A stretch of 64,000 nucleotides of DNA from Micromonospora alfalfae (GTDB lineage: Bacteria; Actinomycetota; Actinomycetes; Mycobacteriales; Micromonosporaceae), in assembly GCF_022230925.1 (NCBI RefSeq), contig NZ_JAKKFH010000025.1, positions 124,001 through 188,000 on the forward strand. Reading direction: 5' to 3'. The translations under genes and the position numbers were made by a program. The notes under the pieces were generated by a model. That model saw only the letters and a list, made by a program, of their open reading frames with translations, made no database searches and had not been told where the DNA came from. Of this stretch, positions 7,925-15,985 are shown piece by piece. The stretch's first letter is position 1, and every line of letters starts with the position of its first letter.

Positions 7925-8280
7925 ACGACCTCACGGCTTGGCTGGACCAGCAGCTTGAGAACCAGCGGCACACCGCCGAAGCGCTCAAGACCCTCGCAGC
8001 CGCACTGCCCGCCGAGACGGCGACACTCCTGACGGAGACAGCCAGCCTGCTGCGGGCTGACGTGGGCGCCAAGCGGCGCATCCTCGACGAGATCGTGCCC
8101 CTTATTGATCGGCTCGACGCGGACCTCCAAGCCGAGCTGCCCGGCGGCCGGCATGAAAGCACCGGGCAGAGCGACGAGCTGATCTGCCTGCTGGTCATGT
8201 CGTACGTCAACCCGCCCACCCCGCAGCAGCTCGACGCCGACGGGCACGCCACCTCCTGCGGATCATGGAGGACGCCATGA
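7921..8280 (+). CDS. DUF6221-like protein (copy 3, divergent)
   Basis: 119 residues from GTG 7921, starting MNDLTAWLDQQLENQRHTAE; the central LLRADVGAKRRILDEIVPL matches the second conserved block of copies 1 and 2. It lacks the usual Y-Q-E-x-W-R end and has a different C-terminus, so it is the most diverged copy. Overlaps both neighbours. Confidence 0.55.
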   Translation: MNDLTAWLDQQLENQRHTAEALKTLAAALPAETATLLTETASLLRADVGAKRRILDEIVPLIDRLDADLQAELPGGRHESTGQSDELICLLVMSYVNPPTPQQLDADGHATSCGSWRTP

Positions 8281-8627
8281 CCGACGATCGGATTATCGCG
8301 AACATCAGCACGCGGGCATTCACCACCGCCACCAGGACGTCCGGCCCACTCACCGCTGATGGGCTACGGGAAAGTCTCCGTGAGTTCGCCCGCCAGTTCG
8401 ACCCAGACCGGCGGATAGCCGGACGGCTCGAAGTCGGTGAGCTGGTGAGGCAACACCTCACCGCGATAGCCGAACCTGCCCCGCGTCCCCCGGCATGGTT
8501 GCCCCAACCCGCAATGCTCGGCGTGCCCGTCGTCCACAACGACAACCTTCAACCGGACGAGTGGCGGCTACTCGACACCGACGGCGAAGTGATGGGCGAA
8601 GGCCGGCTTGAATGGAGGCAGCTGTGA
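8277..8627 (+). CDS. Hypothetical 116-aa protein
   Basis: ATG 8277 overlaps the previous stop and is preceded by GGAGG at 8267-8271; an alternative ATG at 8265 would lie in front of that site. Soluble, with a possible beta C-terminal portion (EWRLLDTDGEVMGEGRLEW). No family recognised. Confidence 0.55.
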   Translation: MTDDRIIANISTRAFTTATRTSGPLTADGLRESLREFARQFDPDRRIAGRLEVGELVRQHLTAIAEPAPRPPAWLPQPAMLGVPVVHNDNLQPDEWRLLDTDGEVMGEGRLEWRQL

Positions 8628-9433
8628 CCATCCACATCGACGGTTTCGCCCGGGTGGAATTCAACGGCCAAGACCTGACGCCCTACCTTGCCGGCGCACC
8701 CCGCGCGACAACCGGTGTCCTCGACCGCATCGACAACACCATCGCCGGCCTGTGCCCCTGCGGCGCTGACCCCCGCGACGGCTCCCCCTACTGCTCGGCC
8801 GACTGCGAACCCACCCACATCAGTGACGACACCGGGTACTCCGCGATGCGCTGGCGGCCCGACCTTGTCACCGCCCACGACGACACCGACCTGATCGCGT
8901 TCGACGTCGTCCGCGCCGCCCCAACCGTCGCCATCCGCGAAGGCCGCCACAACGCCCACATCTACCAGCGGGTATCTGAACCCACCACGTGGCACCTCCG
9001 ACTGGACGACGGGCACCGCTACGCAGGCTGCGACCTAGCCGGCATGGGCGCAGTCGACGGGATCATCAGCCTTGAGCAGACCGCCCGCATCCACGACGCG
9101 TGGCAGCGACTCGGACGTGAACTCAACGACCGGCGCCGCACCGAGCCCGCCACGGGTGGAATGGTCGGCGCCGCCTACCCCGGGCCGCTGACCGAACCCC
9201 ACGATGCCATCGCCCAACTCCGCGTCGACCGGGAACGTGTCCTCGCGTGGCTCCAAGCTAACGGCCTTGACCCCGACCAGATGCCAGAACAGGGCACGAT
9301 CGCCGTGCATGGCAACCGCATCACGGTTCAATACGTGGTCCGCGACGAGTCCGGTGCCATCATGATCGACGGGCACGGGGCCATCACGGCACCTCGGACG
9401 GTGCCGCTCCTACAGCCCTGGACCAACCAGTAA
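8624..9433 (+). CDS. Hypothetical 269-aa protein with Cys cluster
   Basis: GTG start overlapping the previous stop. Residues about 40-65 hold GLCPCGADPRDGSPYCSADCE, likely one zinc site of the kind attached to many phage accessory proteins. The rest is soluble alpha/beta with a beta-rich C-terminus. No known family. Confidence 0.6.
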   Translation: MTIHIDGFARVEFNGQDLTPYLAGAPRATTGVLDRIDNTIAGLCPCGADPRDGSPYCSADCEPTHISDDTGYSAMRWRPDLVTAHDDTDLIAFDVVRAAPTVAIREGRHNAHIYQRVSEPTTWHLRLDDGHRYAGCDLAGMGAVDGIISLEQTARIHDAWQRLGRELNDRRRTEPATGGMVGAAYPGPLTEPHDAIAQLRVDRERVLAWLQANGLDPDQMPEQGTIAVHGNRITVQYVVRDESGAIMIDGHGAITAPRTVPLLQPWTNQ

Positions 9434-9538
9434 CGGCGGCAGCGGCCGGACCGCAGATCCGACCGCCGCCATTCCCACCGACCCGCACTCCCACGAGGTC
9501 TACCGCCAGCGTAACTGCGCCGATCGGAGACCCAGCAC

Positions 9539-10273
9539 ATGGACGACACCACCAGCGGACGGCACTGCGTCTCCGACACCCGCTGCCGCGCCTACGACCG
9601 GCTCGCGAAACCGCCGGCCGCCGCGCCCGTCACCACCACACCCCTTTGCGACGACTGTTTGACCGGCGCCGAACGGGACGTGCGCTCCCTCGTCTACGAC
9701 TACGTGGACCTTGAACAGTTGCAGTCCCCGTCCCTGTCGCAGGCCCTCCAGATGCAGCCCAGCGGCAAAGCAGCCCCGCCCATGCCCCTCAACGGCCAGG
9801 CCGAAGCCTTGCAGGCTGAGATCGTGCACGTCGCCACCACCTGGGAAGCCGAAATCCGGGCCCGCGCCCGCCTCAGCGAACCACCCCGCACCCGCCCCGG
9901 CGTCGCCGTCCAACGCGCCGTCACCATCCTCGCCCCCCGCCTGCGGCAGCTCGCCCGCATCGAACCCACCGCCGTGTACCCCACCGGCCCCGAAGACGAC
10001 ATCCACGACATGACCGGGTGGGAAGCCATCCACCACCTGCAACACCTCCACCAACGCGCCCGCGGGATGCTCGGCCGCACCCACCGCACCGTCCACCTCC
10101 CCGGCACCTGCTCCGGCTGCGGGCTCGACGAACTGCACCGTGATGACCCGCGCGAAGCCGAAGACCCCTGCGACGTGTACTGCGCCAGCTGCCACACCAC
10201 CTGGCCGCACACCGACTACCAGCAGTACGTCACCCAGTTGGTGTGGCCCAACCGCGTCCAGGTGGCAGCGTGA
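9539..10273 (+). CDS. Zinc-finger-containing phage protein (244 aa)
   Basis: ATG start after a 105 bp gap that holds a GC-rich inverted repeat (about 9434-9470). The C-terminal 60 residues contain CSGCGLDEL then VYCASCHTTWPHTDYQQY, two C-x2-C knuckles forming a probable zinc ribbon; an N-terminal CDDC may make another. This gene type often precedes the HTH gene and terminase in actinophages. Possible nucleic-acid binding; no activity can be assigned. Confidence 0.65.
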   Translation: MDDTTSGRHCVSDTRCRAYDRLAKPPAAAPVTTTPLCDDCLTGAERDVRSLVYDYVDLEQLQSPSLSQALQMQPSGKAAPPMPLNGQAEALQAEIVHVATTWEAEIRARARLSEPPRTRPGVAVQRAVTILAPRLRQLARIEPTAVYPTGPEDDIHDMTGWEAIHHLQHLHQRARGMLGRTHRTVHLPGTCSGCGLDELHRDDPREAEDPCDVYCASCHTTWPHTDYQQYVTQLVWPNRVQVAA

Positions 10274-10701
10274 ACCCCGACCTCGACGTCCAAGGCCGCC
10301 GCGGCGAATGGCCCGTCCCCGGCGACAACGCCACCGACCGCGCCCGCAAGGTCGCCCACATGTACCGGGCCAGGTTGCGCGCCCTCGACCCGGCCGCCTG
10401 CGACCAAGCCGACGCCGTGGCCGTCAACTTCGGCGAAACGTGGGTCACCCCGACAGTCGCCACCGTCGAAGACACCGATGCGGTCACCACCGCCGAAGCT
10501 GCCGCTCTTGTGAACGTCAGCGAAGACGTCATCCGCCAATGGGCGTGCACCCCCCACCCGGACGACCCCGCCCGGCCGTTGCTGCCCCGCTTCGGGTGGC
10601 GGGGGAAAGCCCGCACCTACCTCGCCAAAGACGTCCGCGACGCCGCCGCCACTGTGATCCAGGCGAAACACCGCAAGGCACAGTTGACAAGATCTTCGTG
10701 A
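10270..10701 (+). CDS. Helix-turn-helix DNA-binding protein upstream of terminase
   Basis: 143 residues from GTG 10270 (overlapping the previous stop). The segment VTTAEAAALVNVSEDVIRQW is a MerR/excisionase-type helix-turn-helix, followed by LPRFGWRGKARTYLAKDVRD, the usual wing that ends in a column of basic residues. Its position just before the terminator and terminase genes suggests a regulator of late genes or a DNA-packaging site binder; this is inference. Confidence 0.68.
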   Translation: MNPDLDVQGRRGEWPVPGDNATDRARKVAHMYRARLRALDPAACDQADAVAVNFGETWVTPTVATVEDTDAVTTAEAAALVNVSEDVIRQWACTPHPDDPARPLLPRFGWRGKARTYLAKDVRDAAATVIQAKHRKAQLTRSS

Positions 10702-10732
10702 TCCGTCACAGTCACGCACAGGAGACGTGTCT

Positions 10733-10771
10733 CCGAAGCCCACCTGACCTCACGGTTCGGTGGGCTTTCGG
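10733..10771 (+). terminator. Probable intrinsic terminator after early operon
   Basis: Inverted repeat CCGAAGCCCACC (10733-10744) against GGTGGGCTTTCGG (10759-10771) with one bulged base and a 14-base loop, 32 bp after the HTH gene's stop. No long T-tract follows, as is normal in high-GC actinobacteria. Confidence 0.6.
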
Positions 10772-10807
10772 CATTTCCCGGGCAGCCCGACTGACCCGAC
10801 ACAAGCG

Positions 10808-10846
10808 GCCCCGAGGTGACGTCTCCCCAGCACGCCACCTCGGGGC
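10808..10846. terminator. Second stem-loop in the early/late junction
   Basis: Perfect 11-bp inverted repeat GCCCCGAGGTG (10808-10818) / CACCTCGGGGC (10836-10846) with a 17-base loop. Two strong hairpins in tandem between the accessory and structural genes suggest a transcription boundary; it could also be part of the packaging-site region. Confidence 0.55.
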
Positions 10847-10866
10847 ACCAACACCAGGAGGCGGCC

Positions 10867-11193
10867 GTGCTGCGCTGGCGCAACCGACGCGTCGAATACC
10901 GCACAGACCGCCGCTGGCAACCCAGCCGAATCCTGCGCCTCTGCTGCCGGGTCGGCCTCCACTTCATGGCCTGGGACTTCCAGAAAGACGGCTACACCTG
11001 CGAATGCGGCAACCAGTTCCTCTGGGCTGAAACCATCAGGAGGGGCAACCCCATAGCCGTTGCCCTGGGAGGAGCACCCCATGGCAGAGCTTTGCGGGGC
11101 CCACGCCCGAAGCACTGGCAAACCGTGTACTCGCCCAGTCGTGAAAGGTGCCAACCGCTGCCGGTTTCATGGTGGCGCGGCGCCGCAGGTTAA
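10867..11193 (+). CDS. Small Cys-containing protein overlapping terminase small subunit
   Basis: GTG start with AGGAGG 4 bases upstream (10857-10862). The first 55 residues read like a real protein, including a CCRVGLHFMAWDF stretch and the zinc-like GYTCECGNQFLW. The frame then runs 113 bp into the terminase small-subunit gene, a longer overlap than elsewhere here, so the C-terminus may be an accident of the open frame. Function unknown. Confidence 0.45.
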   Translation: MLRWRNRRVEYRTDRRWQPSRILRLCCRVGLHFMAWDFQKDGYTCECGNQFLWAETIRRGNPIAVALGGAPHGRALRGPRPKHWQTVYSPSRERCQPLPVSWWRGAAG

Positions 11194-11677
11194 GGCTGCG
11201 GCGGAGCGGCGAACCCAGACTGCCCTCGCCGAGCAGGCGGTGAAGACGTTCGGCCTGCCCCGCGAGGTCGACCCCCGTGACGCCCTACTCGAAGAGGTCC
11301 ACCGGACGGCCGGGGCTGTGGCGTGGCTGCACGAGCAGGTGCAGGCGTTGCAGGCCGCCGATGTGGTGTGGGGTAAGACCGAAGAGGTTGACAAGATGGC
11401 CGGCGAGTTCCCCGGTACTGACACCAAACGCGCCGCCGAGGTGAACGTGTGGGTGAGGCTGTGGCAGGCGGAGCGCGCCCACCTCGTGAAGGTGTGCGAG
11501 AAGGCGATTGGGGCGGGCCTCGAAGAAAGGCGCGTCAAGCTTGCTGAGCAGCAGGGCGCCATGCTCGCCGGGGTGATCAAAGCGATCCTCGGTGACCTGG
11601 ACCTGTCGGCGGAGCAGCAGGCGAAGGTGGCCACGGTGGTGCCGATGCGGTTGCGGGCGGTAGCCCCGGCCGCGTGA
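11081..11677 (+). CDS. Terminase small subunit (putative)
   Basis: 198 residues. The N-terminal zinc-knuckle motif CGAHARSTGKPCTRP...CRFHGGAAP is typical of small-terminase-like proteins of actinophages (C-G-x-x-x-x-x-x-x-x-C ... C-x-x-H-G-G). The rest is alpha-helical, with a probable coiled coil and a C-terminal segment LDLSAEQQAKVATVVPMRL. It would recognise packaging DNA and load the large subunit encoded next. Start ATG follows GGGAGGAG; an upstream in-frame GTG adds seven residues but lies over that site. Confidence 0.78.
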   Translation: MAELCGAHARSTGKPCTRPVVKGANRCRFHGGAAPQVKAAAERRTQTALAEQAVKTFGLPREVDPRDALLEEVHRTAGAVAWLHEQVQALQAADVVWGKTEEVDKMAGEFPGTDTKRAAEVNVWVRLWQAERAHLVKVCEKAIGAGLEERRVKLAEQQGAMLAGVIKAILGDLDLSAEQQAKVATVVPMRLRAVAPAA

Positions 11678-11693
11678 GGGCAGGGGGTGGCCG

Positions 11694-13187
11694 ATGACGG
11701 TCGCCGCTGTTTCGCCGTGGGAGGCCGCCGCCCAGTTCTTCGAGCCGCCGCGTGAGCGGGACTGCCCGTGGGCGTCGCCCGGCGTCATGGCGCTGGAACT
11801 CGACCCGAAGACGGTGCAGACACCGGCCCTGAACCTGATCGACGAGGCGTTGGTTGATGTCGCCGAGGGTCGCTGTAAGCGGCTGATGCTGGCCATGCCG
11901 CCCCAGGAGGGCAAGTCGCAGCGCACGTCGCGGCGGTTCCCCCTGTGGATGCTGACCCGCAACCCGGAGCTGCGCATCGCGATCGTGTCGAACAGTCACG
12001 GGCTGGCCCGCCGGTGGGGTCGCAACATCCGCGACGACATCGCCGAGCACGGCGGCAAGCTGAACCTGACAGTTAACCCCGCGTCGTCGGCCGCTGATGA
12101 GTGGGAGATCCTGGGCCACCAGGGCGGCGTGTTCTGCGTGGGTATCGCAGGCAGCCTGACCGGCCGCCCGGTCGATTTGCTGATCATTGACGACCCGTAC
12201 AAGAACAGCGAGCAGGCCGACTCGAAGGCGTGGAAGGAAACAGTCCAAGAGTTTTGGACTGAGGTCGCCATCCCCCGGCTCGGCAACAACGTCGCCGTGG
12301 TCATCATCCAGACCCGGTGGCGCAACGATGACCTGTCTGGTTGGTTGCAGGAACGCGACGACGGCGTTGACTGGCGGGTGCTGAACATCCCGGCGCAGGC
12401 GGACCACGACCCGAACAAGGGTGAGTCGGATCTGCTGGGACGCGAGCCGGGCGAGTTCATGATTTCCGCCCGGGGCCGTAGCCGGGCGGACTGGGAGCAA
12501 CGTAAGCGTGAGGCTGGTTCCCGGTCGTGGAACGCCCTGTTCCAGGGCCGCCCTTCCCCGGCGGAGGGCAACATCTTCCACCGCGAGTGGTGGCAGTTCT
12601 ACACGAACCCGCAGTGGACCGAACGGGACGACGGCTCCCGGTGGGCGCACGGCTTCGATGAGCTGATCACCTCGTGGGACATGACGTTCAAGGACACCGA
12701 AGGCGCCGACTTCGTGTGCGGGCAGGTGTGGGGGCGTCGCGACGCGACCGCGTATCTGCTGGATCAGAAGCACGGGCGGATGACGTTCGTGGAGACGTTG
12801 CAGGCGGTGCGGGCGCTGGCCGCAAGGTGGCCGCAATCAACGGCGAAGCTGGTGGAGGACAAGGCCAACGGCACGGCGGTCATTAACTTCCTGCGCCGCA
12901 GCATCGCCGGGCTGATCCCGGTGGAGCCGGACGGGTCGAAGACGGCGCGTGCTGCCGCTGTGTCACCGCTGGTGGAGGCAAGGGATGTGTTCCTGCCAGC
13001 CCCCGCCTTGGCGCCCTGGGTGGATGACCTGATTGAGGAGGCGGCGGGGTTCCCGAACTCGGCGCACGACGACCGGGTGGATGCCATGTCGCAGGCCCTC
13101 AACCGGCTGCTGATCAACCCGCTGTTCTTGGGTGATGGCGTATACGTGGACGAAGAAGACGACGATTTCGAAATCTCGCCCGTCTGA
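11694..13187 (+). CDS. Terminase large subunit
   Basis: 497-residue DNA-packaging motor and nuclease. ATPase: Walker A variant PPQEGKSQ at 69-76, Walker B DLLIIDDPY at 161-169, coupling motif near IIQTRWR (205-210). RNase-H-like nuclease: SWDMTFKD (D329), LVEDKANG (E388-D389) and AHDDRVDAM (D459/D460/D463), giving the acidic triad. Length is normal. It acts with the small subunit upstream and the portal protein downstream to translocate and cut concatemeric DNA. Confidence 0.95.
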   Translation: MTVAAVSPWEAAAQFFEPPRERDCPWASPGVMALELDPKTVQTPALNLIDEALVDVAEGRCKRLMLAMPPQEGKSQRTSRRFPLWMLTRNPELRIAIVSNSHGLARRWGRNIRDDIAEHGGKLNLTVNPASSAADEWEILGHQGGVFCVGIAGSLTGRPVDLLIIDDPYKNSEQADSKAWKETVQEFWTEVAIPRLGNNVAVVIIQTRWRNDDLSGWLQERDDGVDWRVLNIPAQADHDPNKGESDLLGREPGEFMISARGRSRADWEQRKREAGSRSWNALFQGRPSPAEGNIFHREWWQFYTNPQWTERDDGSRWAHGFDELITSWDMTFKDTEGADFVCGQVWGRRDATAYLLDQKHGRMTFVETLQAVRALAARWPQSTAKLVEDKANGTAVINFLRRSIAGLIPVEPDGSKTARAAAVSPLVEARDVFLPAPALAPWVDDLIEEAAGFPNSAHDDRVDAMSQALNRLLINPLFLGDGVYVDEEDDDFEISPV

Positions 13188-13207
13188 CCGGCAGGGGGTG
13201 ACCTGTC

Positions 13208-14932
13208 GTGCAGCAGACCGCCGAGGTGACCCCGTCCGCTGAGGTGGACTTGCACGCCCGCATGGAGAAGTTGGTCGTCCGCCTGGAGCAGGAGGTCAAC
13301 AACAACGAGCTGTTGCAAGAGTCGGTCGCCGACTTGCAGCGCGCGTTGTATGAGCCGGGTTGGATTCGGCTGACTGCCCAGGGTGAGCACGAGTTTTCCC
13401 CTGAGGCGATGACGCAGATGCGGGCGATTTGCCGCCTGTTCGCCATCAAGCAGCCGCTGATCAAGCGTGGCCTGAACCTGCGCAGCGCGTATGTGTGGGG
13501 TCAGGGTGTGGAGATCACCGCCCGCGCGAACGGCCGCAAGACTGGTGAGCAGGATGTGCAGGCGGTGGTGCAGGCGTTCCTGACGGACCCGTCGAACGAG
13601 CGCACCGCCACGGGTGCCGCGGCCCGGGACCAGTTGGAGACGTTCGGGTTGGGCTGTGACGGCGAAGTGTTTTTGGCCCTGTTCACTCGGCCGACCACGG
13701 GTCATGTGCAGGTGCGGACCCTGCCTGCGGATGAGATCGCGGACATCATCTGCGATCCGGAGGACGCCGCCACCCCCTGGTTTTACGTGCGCCAGTGGAC
13801 GCACGTCGGCCGGGATGAGCATGGCAACCCCGTGCGGGAAACCCGGAAGCGGCTGTACCCGGACGTCGACTACCGGCCCAACTCGCGGCCCGGCACGTAC
13901 GCGAACATCAAGGTTGACTGGTTCTCCCCGGTCCTGCACGTCCCGGTGAACCAGCCGTTGGGTTGGCAGCGGGGCATCCCTGACGCGTACGCCGCAGTCG
14001 ACTGGGCGAAGGCGTACAAAGAGTTCTTGGAGGACTGGGCGCGTTTGATGCGCTCCCTGTCCCGGTACGCGTGGAAGGCCAGCGCCCCCGGTGGCCGCAA
14101 CGCCGCAGTCCGCACTCGCCTCGCCGGTCCGCCTTCCCGCGACCCGGGCACGGGCGAACCGCTCCACGCCGGGGCGACCGCTGTGCTCCCCCCGGATGTG
14201 CAGTTGGAGGCCGTGTCGAAGTCCGGGGCGTCGTTGGACGCCGACTCCGGCCGCCCCCTGGCCGCGATGGTCGCCTCCGCCTTGGACATTCCGGTGACGT
14301 GGCTGCTCGGTGACCCCGGTGTGACCGGTGCCCGCGCCACGGCGGAAACCTTGGACAGGCCCACTGAGGGCACTATGAGTCAACGCCGCGACCTGTGGGC
14401 CGCGGTGCTGCACCGCCTGCTCCGGTATGTCATCACCGAGTCGGTGCGGGCAACCAAGGGCAGGTTGAAAGGCACGATCGCCGCCGACCCGTGGACGGGC
14501 CGGGAGATCGTCACCCTGGCAGGGAACACCGACCCCACCATCGACATCACCTGGCCGCGCCTCGACAAGGTCGACCCGGTCGCTGTCGTGAAGTCCGTCG
14601 TGGAGGCGAACAGCACTGGCACGATCCCACCCGAGGTCATTGCCCGGCTGCTGCTCACCGCGATGAGTGTTCGCAACGTCGACCAGTTGATTGAGGCCAT
14701 GGTCGGCCCGGACGGCGAATTCCTGTGGCCCACACCCATGGGCTCCCCCGCCGCAGATCGGCAACGGGCCGGCGGTGACCCCGCCGACACCGGCCCGGGG
14801 CGAATGGCACCCGACGACGACACCGACGGGGACGACAACGACCCGGACCCGGGTGACGGGCCGACCACCGAACAGCTCGCACTCCCCATCCCCGCCCCCA
14901 CACGGCGGCGGGCACACCGACGACGGGGGTGA
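13208..14932 (+). CDS. Portal protein
   Basis: 574 residues; position directly after TerL and sequence features such as PLIKRGLNLRSAYVWGQGV, the acidic ADEIADIICDPED and SALDIPVTWLLGDPG are those of siphovirus portal proteins (SPP1/HK97-like dodecamer). N-terminus has a short coiled coil, and the tail is Asp/Pro-rich and disordered. It forms the ring at one capsid vertex through which DNA enters. GTG start; stop overlaps the next GTG. Confidence 0.9.
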   Translation: MQQTAEVTPSAEVDLHARMEKLVVRLEQEVNNNELLQESVADLQRALYEPGWIRLTAQGEHEFSPEAMTQMRAICRLFAIKQPLIKRGLNLRSAYVWGQGVEITARANGRKTGEQDVQAVVQAFLTDPSNERTATGAAARDQLETFGLGCDGEVFLALFTRPTTGHVQVRTLPADEIADIICDPEDAATPWFYVRQWTHVGRDEHGNPVRETRKRLYPDVDYRPNSRPGTYANIKVDWFSPVLHVPVNQPLGWQRGIPDAYAAVDWAKAYKEFLEDWARLMRSLSRYAWKASAPGGRNAAVRTRLAGPPSRDPGTGEPLHAGATAVLPPDVQLEAVSKSGASLDADSGRPLAAMVASALDIPVTWLLGDPGVTGARATAETLDRPTEGTMSQRRDLWAAVLHRLLRYVITESVRATKGRLKGTIAADPWTGREIVTLAGNTDPTIDITWPRLDKVDPVAVVKSVVEANSTGTIPPEVIARLLLTAMSVRNVDQLIEAMVGPDGEFLWPTPMGSPAADRQRAGGDPADTGPGRMAPDDDTDGDDNDPDPGDGPTTEQLALPIPAPTRRRAHRRRG

Positions 14933-15345
14933 CCGGCATGTGGGGCTACCTACAACGCCACCTTGGAATCGCCGAGGTGCGCACAGCACTGCACAGGCAG
15001 GAGATCAAAATGGCGAAGATCAGCGACGAACTGGACGACGTGCAGCGTCGGATCCAGGCCGCCCGCGAAGCGCAGGACGCGTCGAACCAGAACGTGCGGG
15101 ACGCCCTGACCCGACTGGAGGCGAAGGTCGCCGAGCTGGAAACCATCATCAACGACGGTGAGGCGTCGCCGGAGGTGCAGGCGAAGCTCGACGAGCTGAA
15201 GTCGGCCGCCGATGACGTTCGCACCGCCGCCGAGTCGGCGGACGACGGCTACGAGCCGCCGGTCGTCGAGCCCGCGCCCGTCCCGGGTGTGGAGGGTGAG
15301 CCGGAGCCGGGCTCCGTCGCGGACCGGCAGCGCGGCGGCTTCTGA
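14929..15345 (+). CDS. Coiled-coil head-module protein
   Basis: 138 residues, GTG 14929 (or in-frame ATG 14938). Residues 20-100 form a nearly continuous heptad pattern (LDDVQRRIQAAREAQD, LTRLEAKVAELE), followed by an acidic Pro-rich tail. Lies between portal and MuF-like genes. Could be a head assembly factor; a separate scaffold candidate exists downstream, so its role is uncertain. Confidence 0.6.
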   Translation: MTGMWGYLQRHLGIAEVRTALHRQEIKMAKISDELDDVQRRIQAAREAQDASNQNVRDALTRLEAKVAELETIINDGEASPEVQAKLDELKSAADDVRTAAESADDGYEPPVVEPAPVPGVEGEPEPGSVADRQRGGF

Positions 15346-15366
15346 GCCTCGCGCGCCTGATCGTGT

Positions 15367-15397
15367 CGGGGTGGCCGTTTACGGTGCGGCCACCCCG
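15367..15397 (+). terminator. Stem-loop within head operon
   Basis: Perfect 11-bp repeat CGGGGTGGCCG (15367-15377) / CGGCCACCCCG (15387-15397), 9-base loop, 21 bp after a stop codon and before the next ribosome site. It may attenuate rather than end late transcription, since the same operon continues. Confidence 0.55.
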
Positions 15398-15424
15398 GCG
15401 CCAACGCGCCATGGAAGGCAGGCC

Positions 15425-15637
15425 ATGTGGTTCCGGCGCAACAGTCAGATGCCGCGCACTGGCGTTCACGTCATCGACGGCCAGATCGCGAAGGGCTACG
15501 TCCCACCGTCGATGGGCGTAGGGCAACACCTTGTCTCGGCGGCGATGATTCCTGAGCCGGTCGCAGTTCCGCCGCCCCCACCGCCAGGCGGCACCCGCGC
15601 GTGCTGCCATTGCCGATGCGGTGACCGCGAGCGGTAG
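15425..15637 (+). CDS. Small protein with C-terminal Cys motif
   Basis: 70 residues from ATG 15425, GGAAGG-like site upstream. Contains an unusual run of prolines in the middle and a C-terminal ACCHCRCGDRER, a tight Cys/His cluster that may bind zinc. No family recognised. It sits in its own small interval between head genes. Confidence 0.5.
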   Translation: MWFRRNSQMPRTGVHVIDGQIAKGYVPPSMGVGQHLVSAAMIPEPVAVPPPPPPGGTRACCHCRCGDRER

Positions 15638-15672
15638 ACGCCGAGGCCGAGACTTCTCAAGAGGGCAGGGCG

Positions 15673-15939
15673 ATGGCGATGCACGTACGGGGCGAAGGCG
15701 CCCGAGTCTTCCTCGAAGGCACGCCAAGCGATGTTGAGCAGTTCTCAACGCTGCTGCTGAGCAGGGCGGGGCGGAATGAGTACCGGTGGCTGCGGCACAA
15801 CGGTGACCTCGTCGAGATCCACGCTGACAACCGCCGTGTCACGTATCGGGTGACTGACGCCCCACCCGCCGAGCTTCCCCCTTCCGATCAGGACTTCGTA
15901 ACTGCCCGCCTCGTGCGTGACGAACAGGTCGCTGCCTGA
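15673..15939 (+). CDS. Hypothetical 88-aa protein in head module
   Basis: ATG start preceded by AGAGGG. Predicted alpha/beta, with GTPSDVEQFSTLLLSRAG near the front and a strand-rich middle. Ends about 45 bp before the chosen start of the MuF-like gene; in-frame starts of that gene further upstream would overlap it. Confidence 0.5.
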   Translation: MAMHVRGEGARVFLEGTPSDVEQFSTLLLSRAGRNEYRWLRHNGDLVEIHADNRRVTYRVTDAPPAELPPSDQDFVTARLVRDEQVAA

Positions 15940-15985
15940 TCGCCGACGGGTCGGCTGCGACTGGCCGTCGGTGCGGGGGTGCGCG

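Noticed and set aside
12764..14989. 741-residue open frame on the minus strand
   Set aside because: It is antisense to the terminase and portal genes, has an Arg/Gly/Pro-rich non-protein composition and arises from the high third-position GC of the real genes.
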